DNA of 64,000 bases. Origin: an uncultured Bacteroides sp. (GTDB lineage Bacteria > Bacteroidota > Bacteroidia > Bacteroidales > UBA932). How positions within the stretch are numbered: the stretch's first letter is position 1; every line of letters starts with the position of its first letter. Location of the stretch: positions 76,302 through 140,301 of the forward strand of contig UREV01000002.1 of assembly GCA_900546925.1 (NCBI GenBank), given 5' to 3'. Of this stretch, positions 34,332 to 43,058 are shown piece after piece. The translations under genes and the position numbers were made by a program. Below the pieces are notes generated by a model. That model saw nothing but the letters and a program-made list of their open reading frames with translations. It did no database searches and had not been told where the DNA came from.

Positions 34332-34382
34332 AATCAGGTGTTTCTCTGCTCCATAATGTGGAGACCTGAGAAACACCTGATT
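34332..34382. terminator. Bidirectional terminator hairpin
   Basis: A perfect 15-bp stem (AATCAGGTGTTTCTC / GAGAAACACCTGATT) with a nested CTCCA/TGGAG stem, followed by T-rich sequence on both strands. It separates the converging manC-like gene and the BACON/LRR lipoprotein gene. Confidence 0.85.
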
Positions 34383-34416
34383 CTTTATTTTCAGTCGCCG
34401 AACGGCGTGCTATACA

Positions 34417-36804
34417 CTATTTCGTGTAGGCGGTGCGGAGAACCGTAGTATTGGATTCCTTCTTGATGTTGGCATCTTCGATGACGGCGCCTTCACCTAC
34501 GTAGACTTTCTCCAGATTCTTGGCTCCGGTAACGTCCAAATATTTAAGGGTCTTGGCAGAGCCGGTGACATTCAAATACTTGGCGTCGGTTCCCTGGAGC
34601 TCAACACGCTCGAGAGCAGGGAGATTCTTAAGCTCCTGTTGAGTGTTGATGGTCATGGATGAACCATAGTTGTTCGCTATAAAGGTCTTCAACTTCTTGA
34701 GAGACCAGGTTCTGAAGGCTGCGTTATAACCGTTGTCCTTAATCTTGTTGTTGCTGATATTCAGGTACTCAAGTTTATCTGACCAATGAACACCAAAGTT
34801 CTCAAGCTCATTATTCGAAGCATCGAGATATGTCAGATAGCTCTTATAGTCACACTGAATATTAGTAAGCTTATTGTTGGACACATCGATATACTGAATT
34901 TCGTCAGGAATACCATTTACGGAGGTAAGCTGGTTTCCTGAAGCTTTCAATGTTGTCATGCTTGTGGTAGAAAGATCCAGGGTAGCTACCTTATTGCCAG
35001 AAATATCGAGGGTAGACAGAGACGCGAAGTAATCCAGAGGGAACTCCTCGATTACATTCTTGGATGCGTTGATAGAGGTCAGGCCGGTAAACCACTCGAG
35101 ACCGTCAATAGCCTTGATGCCCTTGTTGCTGAAATCGACTTCAGTAACAGCCTTCGCCTCAGCCTGGCTGATCTTTCCGTCCTTATCTGTGTCAGCCACT
35201 CCGATGAGATATGACTTCAAAGCTGCGTCAGAAACTGCAGAAGCGATATCAGCAGGAACTTCACGAGGAACGAAAACCTCCTCTATAGCGTGACAGTTCA
35301 TCGCATTTGCCTTACACTGCTGTCCCTCGAAATAGGTAATCTTGCTGATTGCAGAACAGTTAAAAAGAGTAAAGCTTCTAAGTTTCACATTCTCATGGAC
35401 ATCTATTTCCTTCAGGAAATCAGAATACTGGAAAGAAAGGCTCCTGAGCTTCTTGGATGTAGGTATAGCGAAACTTTCCCATGGATAATAATCCAAAGAG
35501 AGACTTGTAAGTTCCGGGAAATTAGTGAAATCAGGCTTTTGCTTAACATTTTTCAGACATGAAATCATCAATGAACTTACCTTCGTATTATTCTTGAATA
35601 CTACAGACTCCAATGATTCTGACCCGATGAAAATATTATTAAGTTCAGGATTATTCGAGAAATCATATTTCTTAACCTTAGTTACCGCCAATGTAACTGC
35701 TTCCAGTTTAGGATTCTTCGAGAAATCGACAGTTTCCACACCGGAAGCATATCCGTAAATGGCCTTCAATGCAGGACATCCGGAAGTATTAAGGGCATGA
35801 AGCGCAGTATCACTGGCCACATTGATCTTCTCAAGAGCAGGGAGATTCGCGAGATTAATACTCTGAAGCACTGGACTTGTCACCTGAATGGACTCCAACT
35901 TCTTGTTGCCAGAGAAATCGATCTCGGTAAATGTACACTTCGTTTTTGGTCCTTCTGTCACATAAACAGGGCTATTGAAATAGAACTCGGTGATTCCGGT
36001 GAACAGTTCGAGACCTGCGAATGAAGATACAGCACCGCTGGCGGCAAGTCCTTCGCGGCTGTCATCATATTCCGAATAGCGCACTTTTCCAGGCGCAGCG
36101 AGCTCTTCTGCAGAGAAGTCACCGTCATGGTCCTTATCGAATTCAGCGAGCATAAAAGCCTTGAAATTAGGGTCTACGAGGACATCTACCGCACGTGCAG
36201 GGGCCTGTGTAAGGACTAACTTATATGTATTCTGTGAATTGAACAGATGGAACTCGAATTCAGCAGATCTGGATTCCATTTTTGTGTTCGGAACAGCTGT
36301 GAACTCCACCTCTGCCTCAGGCGCACCCTCTTTAATATCAGGAGTTACCCAATCACTCTCACCGGTAAGTGTCCAGTTACGTGAACTGAGGACTTTCACT
36401 TTAAGTTTCTCGCCTCCGGAAACGAATGCAAGGACTTTCGGCTCGGTATCGATGTTCTGGTCGGCAGCCATCTGCTTTACAGTCACGATACGGTTAATTT
36501 CCGCATAGCTCATTATCACTTTCGCACTTCTCTCCTCTCCGAAGTTCTGGTCGGCGGTAAATGTCACCGCCCCTTCTTCAGCTTTGAGATCATGCATCCA
36601 TTCAGCCTCAGTCTCAGCTTTTACAGTTTCTCCTTCGATAGGATTTTCGAGTACGTAGGCGATCTTGCCTATTCCCGGTGTCGCAGGTACGGAGATTTCT
36701 GTTTCCGACACATTGAAAACGGCCGGTTTGTCTTTTTCCTTGTCACAGGAAACTGCCAACGTGGCTATCGCCACGAACAGGCATGCCAAACGATTGTTTT
36801 TCAT
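34417..36804 (-). CDS. Surface lipoprotein: BACON-like domains, EF-hands, leucine-rich repeats (copy 1)
   Basis: A 795-residue lipoprotein (lipidated Cys20 in LAVSCDKEK). Residues about 30-115 and 118-203 are two BACON-like beta domains. An EF-hand/dockerin-like calcium loop follows at 223-234 (DKDHDGDFSAEE), then irregular leucine-rich repeats (about 290-510), a second calcium loop at 538-549 (DTDKDGKISQAE) and a second LRR set with LxxLxxLDISGNKL-type units to near the C-terminus. Each EF-hand is followed by the start of an LRR block (AVTEVDFSNKGI). It is closely related to the next gene upstream (36898-39282). A role in binding host glycans, mucin or protein ligands is an inference. Confidence 0.85.
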   Translation of the reverse strand: MKNNRLACLFVAIATLAVSCDKEKDKPAVFNVSETEISVPATPGIGKIAYVLENPIEGETVKAETEAEWMHDLKAEEGAVTFTADQNFGEERSAKVIMSYAEINRIVTVKQMAADQNIDTEPKVLAFVSGGEKLKVKVLSSRNWTLTGESDWVTPDIKEGAPEAEVEFTAVPNTKMESRSAEFEFHLFNSQNTYKLVLTQAPARAVDVLVDPNFKAFMLAEFDKDHDGDFSAEELAAPGKVRYSEYDDSREGLAASGAVSSFAGLELFTGITEFYFNSPVYVTEGPKTKCTFTEIDFSGNKKLESIQVTSPVLQSINLANLPALEKINVASDTALHALNTSGCPALKAIYGYASGVETVDFSKNPKLEAVTLAVTKVKKYDFSNNPELNNIFIGSESLESVVFKNNTKVSSLMISCLKNVKQKPDFTNFPELTSLSLDYYPWESFAIPTSKKLRSLSFQYSDFLKEIDVHENVKLRSFTLFNCSAISKITYFEGQQCKANAMNCHAIEEVFVPREVPADIASAVSDAALKSYLIGVADTDKDGKISQAEAKAVTEVDFSNKGIKAIDGLEWFTGLTSINASKNVIEEFPLDYFASLSTLDISGNKVATLDLSTTSMTTLKASGNQLTSVNGIPDEIQYIDVSNNKLTNIQCDYKSYLTYLDASNNELENFGVHWSDKLEYLNISNNKIKDNGYNAAFRTWSLKKLKTFIANNYGSSMTINTQQELKNLPALERVELQGTDAKYLNVTGSAKTLKYLDVTGAKNLEKVYVGEGAVIEDANIKKESNTTVLRTAYTK

Positions 36805-36837
36805 AATTTATGGGGTTAAAAAGTGAGTTAAAAAAAA

Positions 36838-36871
36838 GGTGACCTTTTAGTCATAAAACTATCAGGTCACC
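36838..36871 (-). terminator. Intrinsic terminator between the two LRR lipoprotein genes
   Basis: GGTGACC pairs with GGTCACC; on the minus strand the hairpin is followed by seven T. It lies downstream of copy 2 and upstream of copy 1, so the paralogues are probably separate or attenuated transcripts. Confidence 0.7.
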
Positions 36872-36897
36872 CTTTAAAAATATGTATGTTTTAAGAA

Positions 36898-39282
36898 CTA
36901 TTTGTTAGCACGGACAAGTTCTACACCTGCATCATGTTTGAAGTTAGCATCTTCGATGACAGCTTTCGCTCCAACATAAACCTTTGTAAGACCCTTTGCT
37001 CCTGTAACATCAAGATTGGTAAGAGTACCAGGAAGAGGAGTAGTACCATCTTCATCCATGTTGATATTGATATAAATCTTGTCAGTCTTAGAAGCAGAGA
37101 AATCAACGCCCTTCAATTCAACAGTCTTAAGCTGATTCTTACCTTCAAGAACATGAGCAAGGTCATAAGTAGCACCGAAATTATTTGCTTTGAAATTCTG
37201 CAAATAGTTACAGTATGTCAAGTAAAGACCATTCTCATATTTGTTAAGATACTGAACATTATTGTTACTGATATCCAAATCAGCAAGAGAGTAAAGGCCG
37301 TAACATGTAATACCCTTAAGCTTATTGTCGGACAGATTAAGATAGGACAGGTAGTACTGAGATTTAAACTCTATAATACCTGAGAGTTCATTATGAGACA
37401 AATCCACATAGCAAAGATCATAGCCTTTAAACGTAAATGATTCAATCTTGTTATTCGAAGCATAAAGATTCTCACACTTGGTACCAGCGATATTCAAAGC
37501 TTTAATCTTATTGTTAGATACATCCAATGTGACCAACCTAGAGAATACTGAAGCATCGAAATCCACAATCTCATTGTTGGAAGCATTGATTTTCCTGAGA
37601 CCAACAAACCATTCAAGACCAAGAATTGATGAAACTTTCTTGCCGGAAAAATTCAACTCAGTAATAGCGGCAGCTTCATCAGCAGTGATCTTGCCATCCT
37701 TATCTGCATCGGCTACACTAAGGAGATATGCTTTCAAATTAGAATCTGCAATTTCTTCAGCGATATCTGAAGGGACTTCTCTCTCAACTTCTTTTTTCTG
37801 CAACTTGGCAGAACCTATAATATACTCATTTGCAAATTTTTGTCCCTTGTAAATGATAAGTTCCTCGCAAGCGGTAAGATAAGTAAGAGTAAGGTCTATA
37901 AGACGAGTATTTTTATGAATATCCAAAGACTTCAATTTATCGCTATAAGAGATATTAACCTTAGCAAGTTTCTTGGCGTTGCCTAAATTCAAAGTTTCAG
38001 AAGGACAGTATGAGTATGAAAGCTCTGTCAAACCAGGAAGATTCTCGATACCTGAAACGCTCTCCAACTTAATACCACCGACAGTAAGAGCTGAGAGTTT
38101 ATCGTTATTCTTGAAAATAGCGGTCTTAAGAGTTTTGATATCTGCATTAACATATGATACTTCGGGGTTGTGAGAGAAATCGATAGTCTCGAGTTTTGTA
38201 CCATAAATGGTAGCAACTTCCAGCTTAGGAGCTTTAGAGAAATCCAATGACTCCAATCCGGAGTTAAATGCTCTGAATTCCTTAAGTTTTGGACAAGAAG
38301 AAAGATCCAATGCACGGAGTGAAGTATCACCGTTGAAGCTCAACTCTACGATTTCTGAAAGACCTTTAAGGTTAACAGTCTTCACCTTACAGTTAGATAC
38401 CTGAACAGTTGTAAGGGCCTTATTGTTACTGAGGTCGATATCCTCTACAGTCGACTTAATGTTAGAGTATGGAGTAGTATATTTGAACTTGGTAATATTC
38501 GGGAAGAGTTCAACACCTGCAAATGTAGTTACAGAGCCATCATTATCCTCGTCGTACTCGATAGCGCCAGAAGCAGCCATTTCATCAGCAGAGAAATCAC
38601 CATCTTTATCCTTGTCGAATGCAGCAAGCATGAATGCCTTGAAGTTCGGGTCCTTTAGAAGGGAAACCGGTTTCGCACCAACCTGTTTGATGGCAAGCTT
38701 ATAGACGTTTGTAGAATTGAAAAGATGGAGTTCGAACTCAGCAGATCTCTCTTGAAGACTCTCGTTCATAGCAGCTGTGAAAGTAATCTCAGCCTCTGGA
38801 GCACCTTCCTTGATATCTGGAGTTACCCAGTCACTCTCACCGGTAAGAGTCCAGTTTCTTGCACTGAGAACCTTCACCTTAAGAGCCTCACCTTCACCTA
38901 CAAAAGAAAGTTCAGTAGGGTCTGTAGCGATATTCTGGTCAGCAGCCATCTGCTTAACTGTAACGATCTCTGTGAATGTAGAATAGGTCACTATTACTTT
39001 AGAGCTTCTCTCTTCTTCGAAGTTCTGGTCGAAAGAAAAAGTAATAGTACCGTCAGCAGCAGCAAAATCGTGCAGCCAAGTAGACTCAGATTCTGCTCTT
39101 ACAATCTCACCATCGATAGGATTCTCGAGGGTGTACGCGATCTTGCCGGTAGCAGGAGTTGCAGGAACAGTAACTTCCTTATCCACTACAGCAAACTTAG
39201 TAGTTTTGTCTTCCTTCTTACAGGAGACAGTCACGAGTGTGGCCAAAGCCGCAAACAGACATGCAAGATGTTTGGTTCTCAT
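36898..39282 (-). CDS. Surface lipoprotein: BACON-like domains, EF-hands, leucine-rich repeats (copy 2)
   Basis: A 794-residue paralogue of the previous protein, with the same layout: lipobox VSC (Cys21), two BACON-like domains with near-identical stretches (VKQMAADQNI, SDWVTPDIKEGAPEAE), EF-hand one near 224 (DKDKDGDFSADE), an LRR set, EF-hand two near 537 (DADKDGKITADE) and a second LRR set. The N-terminal 220 residues are much more alike between copies than the LRR parts, which points to duplication and then divergence of the putative ligand face. The C-terminus shares the motif LDVTGAKxLxKVYVG in both copies. Confidence 0.85.
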   Translation of the reverse strand: MRTKHLACLFAALATLVTVSCKKEDKTTKFAVVDKEVTVPATPATGKIAYTLENPIDGEIVRAESESTWLHDFAAADGTITFSFDQNFEEERSSKVIVTYSTFTEIVTVKQMAADQNIATDPTELSFVGEGEALKVKVLSARNWTLTGESDWVTPDIKEGAPEAEITFTAAMNESLQERSAEFELHLFNSTNVYKLAIKQVGAKPVSLLKDPNFKAFMLAAFDKDKDGDFSADEMAASGAIEYDEDNDGSVTTFAGVELFPNITKFKYTTPYSNIKSTVEDIDLSNNKALTTVQVSNCKVKTVNLKGLSEIVELSFNGDTSLRALDLSSCPKLKEFRAFNSGLESLDFSKAPKLEVATIYGTKLETIDFSHNPEVSYVNADIKTLKTAIFKNNDKLSALTVGGIKLESVSGIENLPGLTELSYSYCPSETLNLGNAKKLAKVNISYSDKLKSLDIHKNTRLIDLTLTYLTACEELIIYKGQKFANEYIIGSAKLQKKEVEREVPSDIAEEIADSNLKAYLLSVADADKDGKITADEAAAITELNFSGKKVSSILGLEWFVGLRKINASNNEIVDFDASVFSRLVTLDVSNNKIKALNIAGTKCENLYASNNKIESFTFKGYDLCYVDLSHNELSGIIEFKSQYYLSYLNLSDNKLKGITCYGLYSLADLDISNNNVQYLNKYENGLYLTYCNYLQNFKANNFGATYDLAHVLEGKNQLKTVELKGVDFSASKTDKIYININMDEDGTTPLPGTLTNLDVTGAKGLTKVYVGAKAVIEDANFKHDAGVELVRANK

Positions 39283-39333
39283 GTTTTTTAAGGTTTAATT
39301 GTTAGATAAATTTCATAGTATTTCGTTTCAGGA

Positions 39334-39359
39334 AGACCGGAACCGAAAGGCTCCGGTCT
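39334..39359 (-). terminator. Hairpin after the 821-residue lipoprotein gene
   Basis: AGACCGGAACC pairs with GGCTCCGGTCT (11 bp, one G-U) around a 4-nt loop. No clear T-run follows on the minus strand, so it may be a weak terminator or RNA-stabilising stem. Confidence 0.45.
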
Positions 39360-39369
39360 AATGAAGCTC

Positions 39370-41835
39370 TTAGTGTAACTGGATTCTCTGAATATCCTTA
39401 CCGTCAGCAGACATCACATAAACCTGCTGTACGGACTTGGTATCATCATTCCAGAACTTATAAGGCTTAGAAGCTACGATATCGAAGTCTTCTTTCTTGT
39501 CAGCCTCTGTAGGAACCGGACGGAAGTACTGGATATGCATCTTTCCGAAGTTACCGTCTGTATCCTCTGCGAAAGCATAGAAGAACATCGGTACATGCTT
39601 ATAAGTCTTGCCTTCTATAGGATCTGTCCACTCGACTTCATTGTTGTTTCCTGCAGGACCATACCATGCGGTGAAATCAGGTGACCACATCTGCTCAGTA
39701 TGCTTAACGCTGTTAGAGTAACCGTCGTTTATGGTAGACATCAATCTTACGATATAGTCCAAACCACCTTCTTTCGCATAAGTTGTATAACTTGGCCAGA
39801 ATCCCATATACCAGTTTCCTTCACGAGCAGCCTCATTAGGAGTAGATTCCATAAGTATAATGCAACGATTCTCATCTTTATAATCCTTGAACATGGCAGG
39901 ATCAAGTTTTGCAAGCTCGGCAGCATTGAATACTGTAAGTTTTGTAGTAATTTCAGCCTTACCTTTCTCGAACGGCATCTCAGGAACATCGAACTGCACC
40001 TCAGTAAATCTGGTTGTATTGGTACCATTGAATGCGCAGAGGAGAAGTGAATATTTCACACCTGACTTGTATGCGGTTGCCTTATACTCTTTTCTACCAT
40101 ATCTGACAGCATAGTTGATATTTTCACCCATCTCACCATAGTATTCTTCAATCTGGGTCATAATAGCAGCGTCCTCGAGAGTTCCGTCTGCCTTTCGAAG
40201 ACCATTGTTATCGATTTCGCTTGTCTCGATGAAGAATGAAAGCCAACCTTCCTCATCATTGCTTGGAATGACCTCGCAAGTTACATAGTGCCAGTTAGGT
40301 TTACCCTTGTTAATGGTAAAAGTCATGTTAGATGGCTTAGGATCTGAAGTACGAGCCTCGATTTTAGCCACTTTAGTAGTTCTGGTTCCGTCTGCTGCCA
40401 TACCGAATACGTAAATAACATAGTCGTGAGCTGCCTGGAATGTCCATCCAAGGTCTTTACGTCCCCATTTAGAAACCGGACCTGAGAAAAGATCGTTGTT
40501 GTTTTCCCAGTTGTAAGAAGTACCTTCCCACAGCTGGTTCTGCATGTTGATGACACGCTGCGCGAACTGATCATCGTTATATCCTTCAGTGTAAGACTTG
40601 AGAACCGGAGCGATATAATATCTTGTAGCTGGATTAGATGGAACCACCTTGATCTTAAGGTCCATTTCCTTAGTCTCGACCACATTGATAGTAAATGTAC
40701 AATCATCCACAACAGACTCCTCCTTGGTAGTAAACGTTTCCACGTTCACAGGATCTGTAGTAGCTGAACCCTGAGCATCCATACCCCATGCTACGATGGT
40801 ATATTTGGTGTTTGCCCAAACGTCAGCGAGATTCTCCTGGCTGTTTCCCGTATGAAGGAAAGAAGAAATAGGTTTTCCGCTCTGAGTTGCTGCTGACTTG
40901 ATATTCTTGATCATGTTTGTCATCACGTTTCTCGGATCGTTATCTACCTTGTTGTAGTCAATTTCTGAAAGGTATGTCCAGTAATATGTATCAGTATTGT
41001 TTGAAGGCTTCACAACGATTTCTGCAGAATGCTCTTTCACATTGGAAACAGTGGCTGTAAATTTAAGGTCCACCTTTTCGATATCCTTAGTAGCGAATGC
41101 CTTGAGGACGATAGGAGTAGTTCTCTTTCCTTCGAGATCCATACCCATAACCACGAGATAGTACTCGGTGTTGTACATAAGTGTAGAATAAGGCATCTCG
41201 ACTTCCTGACCATTTACCTGATAGAATGATTTGTCAGCTGCCAACAGACCCGGGACATCATATCCGTTCTCTTTAGCATAGCCCTGAAGCCAAGAATATT
41301 CATTCTGATACAAAGCATCGAGGAAGTTTACATCACCGTAGTTGCCAGTCTCGAGAGACAAGAAATTATCTACTGTAGACTTGCCGAGGATGATAAAATA
41401 GTAGTTTCCTTTATATGTACCCTTTGTAGAAATCTTGGCAGTACATCCATAAGATGTTATCTTGTCTACAGACACATTAAAGTAATCAGACTCATAAGTT
41501 TTCTGACTGATAGTAGCCTCAGCGACTGCATTACCATCGATAAGGATAGTAATCTTGGCCATTCTGGCGTCACCGAAGTTAGCGTCGACATGGAATTTAA
41601 TCTTTTCATTCTCCACAGCAGCTGTGAGCCAATCTTCTGAAGACTCGACTGCGAGAGTCTTGCCGTTAAGGTTCTCTCCTGTGTAGTTGAGTTCGAAATC
41701 CCCTGCAGATGCGTCGATGCTCATAGGGCTGACTGTCACCTTAGGATCCCCCTTCTGCTCGTTGCTTTGAGTACAAGCAAAAAGCATAATGAATGCGGAC
41801 AATACGAAAAGTGTCCTGGTGAAGAAATTTTTCAT
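39370..41835 (-). CDS. BACON-like multidomain surface lipoprotein
   Basis: An 821-residue lipoprotein (Cys21 in LFACTQSN). Residues about 30-115 form a BACON-like beta domain (SEDWLTAAVE, then DARMAKITI). After it come several fibronectin-III-like modules of about 125 residues with a shared pattern: a Tyr-rich strand (GNYYFIILG; TYYWTYLSE; ATRYYIAPV), a helical insert, then a (Y/T)xxVxxWGMDxxG-type strand (YYLVVMGMDLEGKRTT; YTIVAWGMDAQGSATT; YVIYVFGMAADGTRTT). No catalytic motif is seen. It follows the Omp28-like gene by 27 bp, suggesting co-transcription. Ligand binding at the cell surface is likely but unproven. Confidence 0.75.
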   Translation of the reverse strand: MKNFFTRTLFVLSAFIMLFACTQSNEQKGDPKVTVSPMSIDASAGDFELNYTGENLNGKTLAVESSEDWLTAAVENEKIKFHVDANFGDARMAKITILIDGNAVAEATISQKTYESDYFNVSVDKITSYGCTAKISTKGTYKGNYYFIILGKSTVDNFLSLETGNYGDVNFLDALYQNEYSWLQGYAKENGYDVPGLLAADKSFYQVNGQEVEMPYSTLMYNTEYYLVVMGMDLEGKRTTPIVLKAFATKDIEKVDLKFTATVSNVKEHSAEIVVKPSNNTDTYYWTYLSEIDYNKVDNDPRNVMTNMIKNIKSAATQSGKPISSFLHTGNSQENLADVWANTKYTIVAWGMDAQGSATTDPVNVETFTTKEESVVDDCTFTINVVETKEMDLKIKVVPSNPATRYYIAPVLKSYTEGYNDDQFAQRVINMQNQLWEGTSYNWENNNDLFSGPVSKWGRKDLGWTFQAAHDYVIYVFGMAADGTRTTKVAKIEARTSDPKPSNMTFTINKGKPNWHYVTCEVIPSNDEEGWLSFFIETSEIDNNGLRKADGTLEDAAIMTQIEEYYGEMGENINYAVRYGRKEYKATAYKSGVKYSLLLCAFNGTNTTRFTEVQFDVPEMPFEKGKAEITTKLTVFNAAELAKLDPAMFKDYKDENRCIILMESTPNEAAREGNWYMGFWPSYTTYAKEGGLDYIVRLMSTINDGYSNSVKHTEQMWSPDFTAWYGPAGNNNEVEWTDPIEGKTYKHVPMFFYAFAEDTDGNFGKMHIQYFRPVPTEADKKEDFDIVASKPYKFWNDDTKSVQQVYVMSADGKDIQRIQLH

Positions 41836-41862
41836 TCTGATAATTTAATAAATGAGTTTAAG

Positions 41863-42753
41863 TTATTTCGAATAATTGTATGCGACAGATTCTCCGATTT
41901 TCGCAACACCTGCGTTGCAAACTGTGTAAGTTTCGCCGGTGCCCTTAGATGATACGGCTACCAAGTACTTGAGATTATCCTTAATCCAATCATCTTTAAG
42001 GTCAATGCTGAAGGTAACGTCACCTATTTCACCGGCAGCAATACGTGAAGGCTCAGTAGTTACACCAAAATAGTTGCTTCCGGTAGTGTTACCGAGGATA
42101 GCACGGACACAGTTGTCATGTGTATTGTAACTTTCATCCGGAATATCTCCGGCCTGCTTTCCATAGATACCGTCTTCGAGAATCCATACTGCCACGCGGA
42201 ACTCCTGTGCGTCAGGGGTCGCAGCCTTAACATTTACTCTTACATAGAGTTTATTGCCGTCGACCTTAGAGTTCGCAGCCACACCTGCATCAGCGGCAGA
42301 ACTTCCTTCATTGTCGATCAAACTCTGGATATTCAACTCAGAAGCGTCATCGGCAACCATGAGACTGCTCTTGTTCAAATTAGCGACCAAAGAAGGGTAA
42401 TATTTCACACCCATAACTGTCTGAAGAGTAGAAACGAAGTATGCCGGATCGTCATTTCTATATGTATGAGCCATAGCAAGTACAGTCTTTTTGGAATAAG
42501 CTGACTTCGCAAGCACCTTCTTGAGCGGCTGCAACATGGTAGGGCAGTTCACACATCCAGTTCCCGTGAAATCCACAAGCATTATTTTCCTGTCGAAAGA
42601 AGTGCTGTTCGGTTTAGGGTCTACCGGAGCGGCCACCTCCACCTGAGGCTTATCCCCCTTATTAGGATCATCAGTATTACCGTTACCCTTATCACATGCA
42701 CACAGCATGAACAGACTGGTCGCGAGGACCATCAGATGTTTTACGTTTCTCAT
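41863..42753 (-). CDS. Omp28-related lipoprotein with thioredoxin fold (CVNC)
   Basis: A 296-residue lipoprotein (Cys20 in MLCACDKG). After a linker rich in Asp/Pro/Lys, residues about 55-150 form a thioredoxin-like domain with a Cys pair in TGTGCVNCP (C67, C70), as in the Omp28 family of Bacteroidota; the C-terminal half is a beta-sandwich. It is the first gene of the lipoprotein cluster, with a promoter about 30 bp upstream. It might help disulfide formation in its neighbours, which is speculative. Confidence 0.82.
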   Translation of the reverse strand: MRNVKHLMVLATSLFMLCACDKGNGNTDDPNKGDKPQVEVAAPVDPKPNSTSFDRKIMLVDFTGTGCVNCPTMLQPLKKVLAKSAYSKKTVLAMAHTYRNDDPAYFVSTLQTVMGVKYYPSLVANLNKSSLMVADDASELNIQSLIDNEGSSAADAGVAANSKVDGNKLYVRVNVKAATPDAQEFRVAVWILEDGIYGKQAGDIPDESYNTHDNCVRAILGNTTGSNYFGVTTEPSRIAAGEIGDVTFSIDLKDDWIKDNLKYLVAVSSKGTGETYTVCNAGVAKIGESVAYNYSK

Positions 42754-42780
42754 GTTTATAGTTTAAGCATTCAACATTCG

Positions 42781-42814
42781 CAAATATAATGAAATTTGTG
42801 ACAAATATTCCAAA
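42781..42814 (-). promoter_or_regulatory. Promoter of the Omp28-like lipoprotein gene
   Basis: On the minus strand TATATTTG (complement of 42781-42788) lies 28 bp before the start; TTTG (complement of 42811-42814) is 22 nt further upstream. Confidence 0.5.
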
Positions 42815-42991
42815 CACAAATGATTTTTTTATTGCACTTTTTCGCATAATTGGCTAACAAATTTTAACTTAGCTACCCCGAAAACTTACAATTCTGATTA
42901 TTTAGCACCCAAAAGCCTCTCATACACACAACCTAACGCCCCTTTTACATAAAATTAAAAAATGTAACTAAAACGATAATCAAAAACGAAA

Positions 42992-43040
42992 CAATCCGCA
43001 TCTTGAAATCGAATAAAATCGAATTTCCAGATGCGGATTG
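42992..43040 (-). terminator. aspS terminator
   Basis: A 12-bp perfect stem (CAATCCGCATCT / AGATGCGGATTG) with nested GAAA/TTTC pairing, followed on the minus strand by TTTCGTTTTTG. It lies 19 bp after the aspS stop. Confidence 0.8.
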
Positions 43041-43058
43041 TAAAAATATGCAGTAAAA

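Larger units (their letters stand above)
42754..43058. other. Gene-free gap between aspS and the lipoprotein cluster
   Basis: An AT-rich stretch of 305 bp with the promoter of the Omp28-like gene (42781 onward) and the aspS terminator (42992-43040). No reading frame is convincing in it. Confidence 0.6.

Noticed and set aside
34417..39282. Repetitive LRR coding regions as a possible CRISPR or tandem DNA repeat
   Set aside because: The repeats are degenerate at DNA level and keep reading frame; they are protein leucine-rich repeats.
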